Part shown: piece after piece, positions 8,076 to 17,844 of the stretch
Layout: the number at the start of each line of letters is the position of its first letter
Position numbering within the stretch: position 1 is the first letter of the stretch
Assembly (NCBI GenBank): GCA_946622285.1
Contig: CAMOPK010000005.1
Span: 1 to 54,788, forward strand
Direction of reading: 5' to 3'
DNA from: an uncultured Bacillota bacterium
GTDB lineage: Bacteria; Bacillota_I; Bacilli_A; RF39; UBA660
Length of the DNA stretch: 54,788 nt
Position numbers and translations under genes: made by a program
The notes under the pieces: model-generated
Database searches by the model: none
What the model saw: only the letters and a program-made list of their open reading frames with translations
What the model was told of the DNA's origin: nothing

Positions 8076-9734
8076 CTAGTATATTCCGCTTATTTTACCC
8101 TTTTTACTAAATTTCATTCTCTTATATGCTGGATCTTTTGAAAGACCAGGCATTGTCATAATATTACCCATTAAACAAACAATGAATCCTGCACCTGCTG
8201 ATAATCTAACATCAGTTACAGTCATCGTAAATCCTTCTGGGCTTCCTAGTACTTTTTGGTCATCAGTTAATGAATATTGTGTTTTTGCAATACAAATTGG
8301 AGTATTAGCAAATCCATTTTTTTCGTAATCTTTGATTTTGGCCATTGCTTCATCAGTGATAACTACATTACCAGCATGATATATTTCATGGCAAATTGTC
8401 TCGATTTTTTCAACTATTGGTCGATCATAACTATAAAGTGGTTTGTAGTCAACTTTTCTTTCACATAATTCAACTATCTTCTTAGCTAAATCAATGCCAC
8501 CTTCAGAGCCCTTAGAGAAACATTCAGATATTCCAAACAAGCATCCCATTTTTTCAACATAAGCTTTTACAAATTCAATTTCAGCATCACTATCAAAACC
8601 AAATCTATTTAAGCAGACAACAATATTTTTAGTATATTTTAACATATTTAAAATATGTGTTCTTAAATTTGAAATACCTTTTGCAACAGCTTCTAAGTTT
8701 TCTTCGTTAATATTATCTTTAGCGACGCCACCATTATATTTCATACTACGAATTGTTGCATTAATAACAATAGCATTTGGTTTAATTCCAGCAGTTGGGC
8801 ATTTAATATCTAAAAATTTTTCAGCACCTAAATCAGCACCGAATCCAGCTTCTGTAATTACATAATCAGCTAATTTTAAACCCATTTTAGTTGCAAGAAT
8901 ACTATTGCATCCATGAGCAATATTAGCAAATGGACCGCCATGAATAATTGCTGGATTGTTTTCAAGTGTTTGAACTAAGTTTGGTTTTATTGCATCTTTT
9001 AAAATTAATGCTAAAGCATCTACACAATCTAAATCACGTGCAAATACCATTTTGCCCTTTTTAGTATAACCAATTAATATATTACCTAATCTTCTTTTTA
9101 AATCAGTTATATCAGTTGCTAAACATAAGATAGCCATTATTTCACTAGCAACTGTTATATTATATTTATCGTTTCTTTCTAAACCTTTATTATCATATCT
9201 TAGTGTAACATTGCGAACAGCACGATCATTAAGATCAACACATCTTTGGAATGTAATACGATTTAAGTCTAAATCTAAAGCATTACCTTGGAAAATATGA
9301 TTATCTATGATTGCACAAAGAAGATTATTACATGTTTCAATCGCATGAATATCACCAGTGAAATGTAAGTTAATGTCTTCCATTGGAACTACTTGAGCAT
9401 ATCCACCACCAGTAGCACCACCTTTAATACCAAATACTGGACCTAATGATGGTTCTCTTAAAACAACAACACTTTTTTTACCTATTCTATTCATTGCATC
9501 GTTGATTCCGATGCTCATAGTAGTCTTACCTTCTCCATATGGAGTTGGATTAGTGCTAGTTACAAGAATCAATTTTCCATCTGGTTGATCTTCTAGTTTT
9601 TTCATTATATCTAAACTAATTTTTGCTTTAGTTTTGCCATAACTTTCTAAATAACGACCATTTATACCTAACTTTTTAGCCACCTTTTTAATATCTAATT
9701 TCTTAGCTTTATCACTAATTTCTATATCTGTCAT
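8076..9734 (-). CDS. fhs: formate--tetrahydrofolate ligase (start trimmed to MTDIEISDKAKK)
   Basis: TPYGEGKTTMSIGINDAMNRIGKKSVVVLREPSLGPVFGIKGGATGGGYAQVVPMEDINLHFTGD. Confidence 0.97.
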   Translation of the reverse strand: MTDIEISDKAKKLDIKKVAKKLGINGRYLESYGKTKAKISLDIMKKLEDQPDGKLILVTSTNPTPYGEGKTTMSIGINDAMNRIGKKSVVVLREPSLGPVFGIKGGATGGGYAQVVPMEDINLHFTGDIHAIETCNNLLCAIIDNHIFQGNALDLDLNRITFQRCVDLNDRAVRNVTLRYDNKGLERNDKYNITVASEIMAILCLATDITDLKRRLGNILIGYTKKGKMVFARDLDCVDALALILKDAIKPNLVQTLENNPAIIHGGPFANIAHGCNSILATKMGLKLADYVITEAGFGADLGAEKFLDIKCPTAGIKPNAIVINATIRSMKYNGGVAKDNINEENLEAVAKGISNLRTHILNMLKYTKNIVVCLNRFGFDSDAEIEFVKAYVEKMGCLFGISECFSKGSEGGIDLAKKIVELCERKVDYKPLYSYDRPIVEKIETICHEIYHAGNVVITDEAMAKIKDYEKNGFANTPICIAKTQYSLTDDQKVLGSPEGFTMTVTDVRLSAGAGFIVCLMGNIMTMPGLSKDPAYKRMKFSKKGKISGIY

Positions 9735-9798
9735 TATGACACCTCCAATTATTTCTATTATATAATAACTGTATGTTTTTTTCCACAAAAAAACACTT

Positions 9799-9960
9799 TT
9801 ATCGTGTTTTTTCTCCTTCTTTTTTTTCTTCGCCAAATTTCTTAGTAGCTGCTGCTTCTTTTTCTCTTTTGGCTACTTCTTTTTGTATTATAAATCTCCT
9901 AGCATATTCTTTTAACGCTTCGCGTTCCATACGAATAACACTTGCTCTTGTATGTTGCAT
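9799..9960 (-). CDS. small highly charged hypothetical protein (53 aa, not in supplied ORF list)
   Basis: Own reading: MQHTRASVIRMEREALKEYARRFIIQKEVAKREKEAAATKKFGEEKKEGEKTR*, GGAGG upstream. Confidence 0.5.
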   Translation of the reverse strand: MQHTRASVIRMEREALKEYARRFIIQKEVAKREKEAAATKKFGEEKKEGEKTR

Positions 9961-10029
9961 AATAACCTCCGACAATTATTAAACAAAAATTAGTAATTTT
10001 TGTCAAGCAAAAACACTTTAAAAGTGTTT

Positions 10030-10422
10030 TTATCTTTGCATTCCATTTCCATCAGAAAATGATCTAACTACTTCTTCTTGGTTTTCTATATGTTCATCAG
10101 TAAAATCACTGCGAGAACCATCTACATTAGTTCCACCATATGTTTGAACTTGCTCTAGTTGTTCTTCTGTTAATTCATCAGTTTCTGGTTTTGTTTTTAA
10201 CGCATCAACAGCTTTTTCTTGTTCACCACGAAACCATTCTCTTTCTGAAGGATTTTCTGAACTATAACCTGCCTTGATTGTTTCTAATTGATCTTCATCT
10301 TTAATTTCGCCACCTGGAGCAGTATGCCATTTTTCATTTGGTACTAATTCTATTGGTTTTTGCTCTACTGGTTGTCCACCTAATCCTTTATCTTTATTTC
10401 TTCTAAAAAAGTTCCATTGCAT
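10030..10422 (-). CDS. hypothetical acidic protein (start at MQWNFFRR)
   Basis: GGAGG-type RBS upstream of ATG at 10422; no family recognised. Confidence 0.55.
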   Translation of the reverse strand: MQWNFFRRNKDKGLGGQPVEQKPIELVPNEKWHTAPGGEIKDEDQLETIKAGYSSENPSEREWFRGEQEKAVDALKTKPETDELTEEQLEQVQTYGGTNVDGSRSDFTDEHIENQEEVVRSFSDGNGMQR

Positions 10423-10483
10423 TTTATTGTACCTCCTATATTCATTATAACATAAATAATAAAAAAAAACGAGATAACTCGTT

Positions 10484-10771
10484 TTATTCTGCTGGATAAA
10501 CACTTACTTGTTTACGATCTTTACCTAAACGTTCAAATTTTACAACGCCAGGAACTTTAGCATAAACTGTGTCATCACTACCGATGCCAACGTTTTTACC
10601 AGGATAAATCTTAGTACCACGTTGACGATATAATATAGAGCCACCTGTAACGAATTCGCCATCAGCAGCTTTAGCACCTAATCTCTTTGATTCAGAGTCA
10701 CGGCCGTTCTTAGTAGAACCTTGTCCTTTTTTATGAGCTAATAATTGAATATTTAATTCCATTAGTTTCAT
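10484..10771 (-). CDS. rpmA: 50S ribosomal protein L27 with N-terminal extension
   Basis: [51 protein letters not shown]. Confidence 0.97.
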   Translation of the reverse strand: MKLMELNIQLLAHKKGQGSTKNGRDSESKRLGAKAADGEFVTGGSILYRQRGTKIYPGKNVGIGSDDTVYAKVPGVVKFERLGKDRKQVSVYPAE

Positions 10772-11071
10772 CTAAAGCACCTCCTCATTTATTTTAATAT
10801 ATTTTTTGTATTCTTTTTCTAATTCTTTTAGTAATTCAGTCATATTAAGTATAAGTATATCAACTAAATCACTATGTTTTTTTATAATTATATCGATTAA
10901 ACCAGAATCTGATTTAAAATCTATCGCTTCACTGTCTAATCTAATAATTGCATTTATGGTTGTTGTTGCAATACTTGTTACACTTGCACAAACAATATCT
11001 TTGCCAAATTCTTCATAGTCTGCATGACCTTTGATTGTAACTTGGTCTTTTTTAATATTCACTTTAATCAT
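10772..11071 (-). CDS. prp: ribosomal-processing cysteine protease Prp
   Basis: GHADYEEFGKDIVCASVTSIATTTINAI; encoded between rplU and rpmA. Confidence 0.93.
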   Translation of the reverse strand: MIKVNIKKDQVTIKGHADYEEFGKDIVCASVTSIATTTINAIIRLDSEAIDFKSDSGLIDIIIKKHSDLVDILILNMTELLKELEKEYKKYIKINEEVL

Positions 11072-11073
11072 AA

Positions 11074-11373
11074 TTAACCTTTGATTGATTTAATTTCAAC
11101 CTTAGTATATGGTTGACGATGTCCTTGAGTACGACGATAATTTTTCTTTTGGTTATATTTGAATACTTTAATTTTCTTATTCTTACCATGTTTAATAACT
11201 TCGCCTTCAACATTAGCTCCTTCTACATAAGGAAAACCAACATTACCGTTAACCATTAAAACTTTGTCAAACTTTACTTTTGAACCAACTTCAGCATCTA
11301 ATTTTTCGATGTATAAAACTGTACCTTCTTCAACATAGTATTGTTTGCCACCTGTTTCGATAATTGCTTTCAT
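11074..11373 (-). CDS. rplU: 50S ribosomal protein L21 (start at [12 protein letters not shown])
   Basis: [41 protein letters not shown]...[18 protein letters not shown]. Confidence 0.97.
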   Translation of the reverse strand: MKAIIETGGKQYYVEEGTVLYIEKLDAEVGSKVKFDKVLMVNGNVGFPYVEGANVEGEVIKHGKNKKIKVFKYNQKKNYRRTQGHRQPYTKVEIKSIKG

Positions 11374-11384
11374 TTTTAACCTCC

Positions 11385-11465
11385 TAACATTTCTAAGACT
11401 CGCCTTGAAGGTAACAATCGTTTTCAAACCTTTTTCGCGCGGTTGTAGAGTGAGGCTCTACACGA
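11385..11465 (-). ncRNA. L21 (rplU) 5' leader autoregulatory RNA, probable
   Basis: Immediately upstream of rplU: hairpin TGTAGAG-CCTCA-CTCTACA, then AACCGCGCGAAAAAGGT...ACCTTCAAGGCGAGT; position and elements as expected for the L21 leader; not covariance-model tested. Confidence 0.55.
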
Positions 11466-11555
11466 TAAATAATTTTAACATAATTGCTTATTAATGTCAA
11501 ACCTTTTTCACTTATTTTTTAAAGAAAAACTATTGCTTATAACAATAGTTTTCGT

Positions 11556-12392
11556 TTATTCGATACATTGAATATCTAAATCTCCCAAGGCATCACTTTT
11601 TACAGTTATTTTACCAGTATAATTTCTAAGCTCAGTATAGTTTTTACACATTGAATAGTCAGATCCAACGCTTACTCCTAATTGTTCAACTGCATCATAG
11701 AAATTTAATCCTTTATCATTTTTAACATCATAGAAATAAAAATATTCTGGATTATCATACGTAGGTTCTTTTTCAAGTATACAATTATTCCAATTTCTAC
11801 TTGCATTATCTGCTGAAACACTTATAATTAGAATACCCTTTTTTCGGTATACTTTATAATCATATTTTAAATTTTTATAACAATCATAAAAATCTTCAAA
11901 GTCATTTTTAGAATTATTATTATTCACTTTATCAAAGAAACTTTTTCTTAAAAAATCAATTGTTTTATATGAATCAGTCATTATTTTTAAATTAAGCAAT
12001 GATGCTTCTTTAGTATCTACATCTATTTGAGGAATAGATATAAAATTACTGTTCCCTAAATATCCATTTGAAATATTTATAGTATTTATATCAATTTCAT
12101 TTTCAGTTTCTTCTTCTTTTTTATTTAATAAATCTTTTAAGAATAAATCATATGTGAAATAACCACCAACTAATAGTATAACTGCTAAAATAGAAAAAAT
12201 AATTATTCTTTTTTTTCTTTTAACTCGCATTGTTCCTCTTTCACGAATTGGAACAGTTGGATTCATATTTAATTGACCATTATTTTGATTATTAACTTCT
12301 ACTTTATTTTCCATTTGATCTGTTTCTGGAAGCGTATTTCGTATATTGTTTTCAAAAGTATCTGCTGATTTATTTTCATTATCTGGCATCAT
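11556..12392 (-). CDS. hypothetical signal-anchored extracytoplasmic protein
   Basis: Cytoplasmic low-complexity N-term, RVKRKKRIIIFSILAVILLVGGYFTYDLF TM, then extracellular region. Confidence 0.65.
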   Translation of the reverse strand: MMPDNENKSADTFENNIRNTLPETDQMENKVEVNNQNNGQLNMNPTVPIRERGTMRVKRKKRIIIFSILAVILLVGGYFTYDLFLKDLLNKKEEETENEIDINTINISNGYLGNSNFISIPQIDVDTKEASLLNLKIMTDSYKTIDFLRKSFFDKVNNNNSKNDFEDFYDCYKNLKYDYKVYRKKGILIISVSADNASRNWNNCILEKEPTYDNPEYFYFYDVKNDKGLNFYDAVEQLGVSVGSDYSMCKNYTELRNYTGKITVKSDALGDLDIQCIE

Positions 12393-12444
12393 ATTAACTC
12401 CTACTTTCTAAAATGATTATAATACAAGAAACAAATTTTTACAA

Positions 12445-13128
12445 TTAAATATCGTCGTTCTCAAAAAAACTGTAATATGTATTTTTACCAATTATTAAGT
12501 GATCAATAATTGGTATTCCATGAATATGACCAATTCTTACTAAATTATCAGTTAACATTTTATCTTCTTTAGATGGAGTTATATTACCACTTGGATGATT
12601 ATGAACACATATAATTGATGAGGCACTTATAATATAAGCCTCTTTAAATAATTCTCTTGGATGAACTAAACTATGATCTAGTGTTCCTTTAAATAATAGT
12701 TTAATTTTTATAACTTTTTTTGATGCGTCCAAATAAACTGCATAAAAGCATTCTTGCATTTCTTCCATAAATAGGTTTTTAAAATAGTCAAATACTTTTT
12801 TAGTACTATCTACCCTAATATCAATTAATTCTGGTCTTTTTAGTCTTTTAGATAATTCAATTGATGCTAAAATTATAGATATCTTAGATGGACCTAATCC
12901 TTTAACTTTTGATAATTTTTCATAATTAAGATTAACTAGATCACTTACATTTTCAACGCTTGAAAGTATTTGATGACTAAGACTTTTAACATCACTATAT
13001 TTATTTCCACTTCCAATTAAAATAGTTAGTAATTCTTCATTATTTAAGCACTCAACCCCATATTTTTTTAATTTTTCTCTAGGTCTTTCATTTTTTGGCA
13101 ATTCTTTAACTTTATTCAATGTTACCAC
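12445..13128 (-). CDS. radC: DNA repair protein RadC (JAB/MPN domain)
   Basis: ERPREKLKKYGVECLNNEELLTILIGSG...IICVHNHPSGNITPSKEDKMLTDNL. Confidence 0.95.
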   Translation of the reverse strand: MVTLNKVKELPKNERPREKLKKYGVECLNNEELLTILIGSGNKYSDVKSLSHQILSSVENVSDLVNLNYEKLSKVKGLGPSKISIILASIELSKRLKRPELIDIRVDSTKKVFDYFKNLFMEEMQECFYAVYLDASKKVIKIKLLFKGTLDHSLVHPRELFKEAYIISASSIICVHNHPSGNITPSKEDKMLTDNLVRIGHIHGIPIIDHLIIGKNTYYSFFENDDI

Positions 13129-13236
13129 CTAAAGTAATATACTGCGTTTATTTCCATTTTCCTTTTTCAAAATAAAAATTTATCAAAAATATTGCATAAT
13201 CTTTTGGATTGTGTTATCATATAGCAGTAACAAGAA

Positions 13237-13312
13237 GGACCCTTAGCACAACGGTTAGTGCATCCGGCTCATAACCGGGGGGTTGTAGGTTCGAATCCTA
13301 CAGGGTCCACCA
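13237..13312 (+). tRNA. tRNA-Met (CAT)
   Basis: GGACCCTTAGCACAACGGTTAGTGCATCCGGCTCATAACCGGGGGGTTGTAGGTTCGAATCCTACAGGGTCCACCA; cloverleaf by eye, anticodon CAT, encoded CCA. Confidence 0.95.
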
Positions 13313-13319
13313 CTAATAT

Positions 13320-13403
13320 GCAGGTGTGGCGAAATTGGCAGACGCACTAGACTTAGGATCTAGCGGTTTATCCATGGGGGTTCAAGTCCCTTCACCTGCA
13401 CCA
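13320..13403 (+). tRNA. tRNA-Leu (TAG)
   Basis: GCAGGTGTGGCGAAATTGGCAGACGCACTAGACTTAGGATCTAGCGG...GGTTCAAGTCCCTTCACCTGCACCA; long variable arm, anticodon TAG. Confidence 0.95.
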
Positions 13404-13463
13404 TCTAATAATTACTAACAGAAATGTTAGTTTTTTTATTGCAAAAAAAAAGATGATTTTAAA

Positions 13464-14420
13464 TCATCTTCTATAATATGAACTTATTTTAGTTAATTTA
13501 CTAGCCTCACGTTGATCGCTTGTGCCATATACTTTTTCAACAGTACTGATTAACTCATGATCTTTATTATAGTCTCCCATACCTTCACATGGTAGTGCAT
13601 ATGGATTTGCAACTTCTAAAACGGAATTTAAAACTGTTTCAACTGGAAGAGCTAGAGCTTTAAACATATATTCATATGAATTACCAATTAATTTTAGTCC
13701 AGTTTCTCTTACATAAAATATTTCTTTAGTATAAAGTGAAGCTGCAAGTTTAACTGTTTTTCCATTGCTTGTTCGGATGCAAACAGCATATGGAGTTCCA
13801 TCTATTTCTTCAATATGTACATTTTCTCCAATCATAGCTAATACTATAAAAGGTTGAAAATAGTTTTCTAAGGCTGATTTTATACCATTTATAGTATAAC
13901 CACCAAGTCCATCGTTCCATCTAGTGATTTCATCTGACCATGAGTGAAATCTTATTGTTTCTGTTAATTCAAATGTGATTCTTCCTTCTCTATCATAGTC
14001 TGATAATCCTAATAATTGTTTAAATGGCATAGTATATAAATATGCATTTTTTTCTTGATCAAACCATCTTTGATAATCTTTTTTAGTAGCACCTTCTCTT
14101 GGTACCCAGTCTTTAAATTGATGTCTTGAATAAACACCAAAACGATAAGAGTTTAAAATGCTATAAGCTGCGCTTAATTCTTCCTTTGATGTTGATGCAT
14201 AAGGTTCAATTTCAAGTATACCATGCTCATTAATAATGATTTTTGGAAATGTAGGTCCAATTAATCTTCTAATCTGAGCAAACGTAGCACGTTCTAATCT
14301 TTTTTCAACATCAGATAGTCTTCTTTCTTCTTCATATCCTTTTTTTGTTCCGAGTGGGCAACCATGTGTACGTCCTTCACCATACCAAATAGTTGGTTCA
14401 AAATAAATATTCTTTTTCAT
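13464..14420 (-). CDS. uncharacterised protein (318 aa)
   Basis: Long ORF with RBS-like AAGGAG upstream; no family recognised. Confidence 0.75.
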   Translation of the reverse strand: MKKNIYFEPTIWYGEGRTHGCPLGTKKGYEEERRLSDVEKRLERATFAQIRRLIGPTFPKIIINEHGILEIEPYASTSKEELSAAYSILNSYRFGVYSRHQFKDWVPREGATKKDYQRWFDQEKNAYLYTMPFKQLLGLSDYDREGRITFELTETIRFHSWSDEITRWNDGLGGYTINGIKSALENYFQPFIVLAMIGENVHIEEIDGTPYAVCIRTSNGKTVKLAASLYTKEIFYVRETGLKLIGNSYEYMFKALALPVETVLNSVLEVANPYALPCEGMGDYNKDHELISTVEKVYGTSDQREASKLTKISSYYRR

Positions 14421-14501
14421 AAGTACTCCTTCTTAGTTTGCTATTATAACACCTTGATTATTAATCAGCAACAAAAAAACGATTATATTAAATCGTTTTT
14501 A

Positions 14502-15023
14502 TTATCTAACTTCTGGAGCAACTGCCATATCAGCCATTGCATATTCTAATATTTCATCTTGATCAGTTGAAAAGCTTACATTGCCAGCAATTCTTTCACG
14601 AATTATACTAGCCCATCTAGCATCATCACCGATTATAGTTCTTCCAGCGCGTGAAATTAAAGTAGCATTTAATGCACCAATTTCATTAATATTGTTACTT
14701 ATTGTAGTAGCACCATTATTAATAAAACCACATGCATCAGAACAAGCTAATAGTAGATCAATTGCTTCAATATCTTCTACTGTTTGAAGTTCATTCCACA
14801 CTTCACCTGATAACTTAGATGCTAAACTTTTTAAACTTACCATTGGTTGTTTGTGAACACCTAATTCAGCTAAAATAGTAGCAATTTCTTGTCTTCTTTC
14901 TGCAAGTTTTGTTGAATCAAATGATATTGTTTCACCATTTAATCTGTTACCAAGAGTACGTCTACTTTCATCAGTTGCTAGTAATCCCATAATGTTTAAC
15001 TTGACGTCTTTAGAATTTAGCAT
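14502..15023 (-). CDS. uncharacterised protein (start at MLNSKDVKLNIMG)
   Basis: GGGGG(A)-type RBS before ATG at 15023; no family recognised. Confidence 0.7.
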   Translation of the reverse strand: MLNSKDVKLNIMGLLATDESRRTLGNRLNGETISFDSTKLAERRQEIATILAELGVHKQPMVSLKSLASKLSGEVWNELQTVEDIEAIDLLLACSDACGFINNGATTISNNINEIGALNATLISRAGRTIIGDDARWASIIRERIAGNVSFSTDQDEILEYAMADMAVAPEVR

Positions 15024-15135
15024 TAAAATTCCCCCTTCTCTATACAAAACGCCGTATATAATACCATTTTTTTGATATTTGTCAATTTTTTTATAAAAAA
15101 ACAATTATAAATTAATATAATTGTCTTTTAGTTTA

Positions 15136-15795
15136 TTATAAAGATGGATGTTTTCCAATTACTCGCATTTGTTCTTTTTTAGGTAATGATGCTATTTGAT
15201 CTGCTTCGTCTAAATCAATAATTTGAGGCATAACATGGAAGAAAAAAGCGTTCCCATTAAGACTTTCTTCAATTTGATCATAATCATACACTGATATTGG
15301 AAGTGAATAATGGCTATATGGTTCCAATTGTGGGTAACTTGAAAGAATATATTGAATTACTTGCTCCTTAGTAAATCCTTGATTCCCACCTGTTAAATAG
15401 TTAATTTCTCTATCAACATCTTCTTGAACTTTTTTTGAAACTGGAAATCCATTAATAATTGCTAATAAAGTTCTTAAATCAATACTCTTTCTAGTAATTA
15501 GCATATTTTCAATTTTACTTCTCATTGCCTTATCCATATGAACAAATCTTTTATATTTAATATTATATGCACAATGTACTCTTAATGGCCCACCACTTGC
15601 CATATTTCCTCTTGAATAGGCAACAATATAATTTTCATTTGTTCTTATATCTGCCCAATAATTATCATCCGTTTTTCCGGTAAACATAACAATTTTTTCA
15701 CCATCAACATGTAGAATAATTCTAGTTATCCCTGTTTCTACATTTGTTTCTTTTGTGACAAATATTTCTTCGTTAATTTTTTTTACTACTTTCAT
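15136..15795 (-). CDS. uncharacterised protein (219 aa)
   Basis: ORF with AGGAGG upstream; no family recognised. Confidence 0.7.
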   Translation of the reverse strand: MKVVKKINEEIFVTKETNVETGITRIILHVDGEKIVMFTGKTDDNYWADIRTNENYIVAYSRGNMASGGPLRVHCAYNIKYKRFVHMDKAMRSKIENMLITRKSIDLRTLLAIINGFPVSKKVQEDVDREINYLTGGNQGFTKEQVIQYILSSYPQLEPYSHYSLPISVYDYDQIEESLNGNAFFFHVMPQIIDLDEADQIASLPKKEQMRVIGKHPSL

Positions 15796-15803
15796 AAACC
15801 CTC

Positions 15804-16694
15804 CTATAAATTACCCCTTACAAATCTTTTTCGCATTTCGTCAAAACTTTCTAATGATTCAAAAGGACGATCGATTACTTCTAAAATTTTTCTAGCAACT
15901 AATAAGTCTTGTTTGGAACCACTAGTAGTACTTCTATATTCCTCTAAAAATTCTTTTGTCATAATCTCTTCTGGATGGAGATTAAAATATTTATGTATTT
16001 CATAATGCACAGGATCATTAACACCTAATGTTTTGGTTAAATCTGGAATTCTTAAATTAGCTTTAATATGTCGTTCAATTTTTAAGAGTATCTCATCAAC
16101 AGATTTACATCCGTTTGGTACAGTTGATACCATTCCTGCACGTTTATGTAAATATGCATAAAAACAAATAGCTCGCACAATAGTTTTTTCAGGGATTAGT
16201 TCAGGATGATATCTAGATAAAAAATCTAAACTATTTTTAACTGCAAACTTTTCAGCATCTTCTTCACATTTAATAAAACCTTTATTTAATAAATAATATC
16301 TATCAAAAAACATTTTTATATATATAATTAATTCATTTAATAATATGTCTTTTTTACTATATCCATCAATTGGAACTCCATCTTTTATAAATCTCGCTTG
16401 TAAAAAATGACGAAATTCATGACCGACGATAAGAGATATGAATGAGTAAAAATCACGGATATCTAAAAGTCCAATATGAACTGCAGATTCTAAATTTAGT
16501 ATATTTGGAACATTTATATGAATATAGTGTTCACCATCTTTATATTGGTACCAACCAGCATTATTGCGACTTATTCCTTCATCTGATTCATGCACTATAT
16601 TTATACTGTTTCCATCTAAACTATGATAATAATCTAATAGTTCATAGATAAAATCTATGATTGCTTTTTCATCAATTCGTTTTAAATCTAGCAT
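15804..16694 (-). CDS. putative zinc metallopeptidase-like protein with HEFRH motif
   Basis: SLIVGHEFRHFLQARF (HExxH) and downstream CEEDAEKFA possible third ligand. Confidence 0.6.
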   Translation of the reverse strand: MLDLKRIDEKAIIDFIYELLDYYHSLDGNSINIVHESDEGISRNNAGWYQYKDGEHYIHINVPNILNLESAVHIGLLDIRDFYSFISLIVGHEFRHFLQARFIKDGVPIDGYSKKDILLNELIIYIKMFFDRYYLLNKGFIKCEEDAEKFAVKNSLDFLSRYHPELIPEKTIVRAICFYAYLHKRAGMVSTVPNGCKSVDEILLKIERHIKANLRIPDLTKTLGVNDPVHYEIHKYFNLHPEEIMTKEFLEEYRSTTSGSKQDLLVARKILEVIDRPFESLESFDEMRKRFVRGNL

Positions 16695-16792
16695 TCTATC
16701 TCCTCTAGTAATTAACTATTATAATAATTAATTAAAATTTTATCAAGCAAATTTGACTTTTTGTGTTATAATAGTCGCCAAGGGAGGAAACT

Positions 16793-17275
16793 ATGAGAAA
16801 AAACTTATTATTTTTAATTTTATTATTTATATTTTTAGTCGGTCTTACTGGTTGTGCAACCAAAGAAAAATTATTCAACAAAGATAATTTTAAAATTACT
16901 TTAACTGATGCATTTAAAGAAGATGATTATAAAGGAGCTAATTACTACTTTATATCAAAAAAAGCAGGTCTTACTGTTTTAGAAGAAAGTTATGATGAAT
17001 TAGCTAAACTTAATTTGAGTAGTGAATCTACTTTAGATGATTATGCTAATGCAGTTATGGAAGCAAATGGTAAAAATATTAAAATAAATAAAGAAGACAA
17101 CTTCTATTATTTCACTTATGACTCAACTACTGAAAATGATAGATATTATGATATGTCTGCTCTTTATAAAGGAAAAAATGGTTTCTGGCTACTTAACTTT
17201 TTTGGTAAATATGATGATCGTGAAGATTTGAAAAACGACTTTTTAAAATATGCTAAAACAGTTAATGTAGATTAA
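16793..17275 (+). CDS. putative lipoprotein
   Basis: MRKNLLFLILLFIFLVGLTGCATKE: lipobox LTGC; GGGAGG RBS. Confidence 0.8.
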   Translation: MRKNLLFLILLFIFLVGLTGCATKEKLFNKDNFKITLTDAFKEDDYKGANYYFISKKAGLTVLEESYDELAKLNLSSESTLDDYANAVMEANGKNIKINKEDNFYYFTYDSTTENDRYYDMSALYKGKNGFWLLNFFGKYDDREDLKNDFLKYAKTVNVD

Positions 17276-17297
17276 AAAAAACGGATTTAATCCGTTT

Positions 17298-17729
17298 TTA
17301 TTTTTCTCTACCAAGTAAATAATCAAGTGATATTTTATATTTCTTGCAGATTTCAACTGCAAACGCTGTAAGTATTAATGTTTTACCGGCTTCATAAGCA
17401 CTTATTGTCGATTGAGAAGTATTAAGTAACTCAGATAGTTCTACTTGAGTAACACCATTATTAATACGTATTTGTCGTATTCTCTTACCAATTTCAATTG
17501 AACTAAGTTCTACTCTTCTAACTTCTTTGTTTTCTTTAGTGAACCCCAACATATAATCCATTGACACGTTAAAATAGTTACAAAGCATATTTAACTTTCG
17601 TAATGGTATTATTTCTTTACCTGTTTCCCATCTTGAATAATTTGATTGAGTAACGCCTAAAACTTTACTCATATCGCTTTGCAATAAGTCCCTATCTTCA
17701 CGTAAGCTTATTAATCGTTCGAAATTCAT
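17298..17729 (-). CDS. tandem double-HTH XRE-family transcriptional regulator
   Basis: Two XRE HTH units: LREDRDLLQSDMSKVLGVTQSNYSRWETGK and IRQIRINNGVTQVELSELLNTSQSTISAYEAGK. Confidence 0.85.
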   Translation of the reverse strand: MNFERLISLREDRDLLQSDMSKVLGVTQSNYSRWETGKEIIPLRKLNMLCNYFNVSMDYMLGFTKENKEVRRVELSSIEIGKRIRQIRINNGVTQVELSELLNTSQSTISAYEAGKTLILTAFAVEICKKYKISLDYLLGREK

Positions 17730-17844
17730 AATGTTCACCAATTTTATTTTTACATAAAAAACATAAAATATTGATAATAATACGGCCATACGATAAAACA
17801 TGTGTAATTATGTGAAAACACTGAAAAAAGAGCGTAAAAAGCTC

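Noticed and set aside
8277-8468. Plus-strand ORF opposite fhs
   Set aside because: Shadow ORF on a highly conserved gene.
13237-16694. Integrated mobile element at the tRNA pair
   Set aside because: No integrase, no direct repeat of the tRNA 3' end noticed in the window, and composition looks like the rest of the chromosome; kept only as an unknown gene block.
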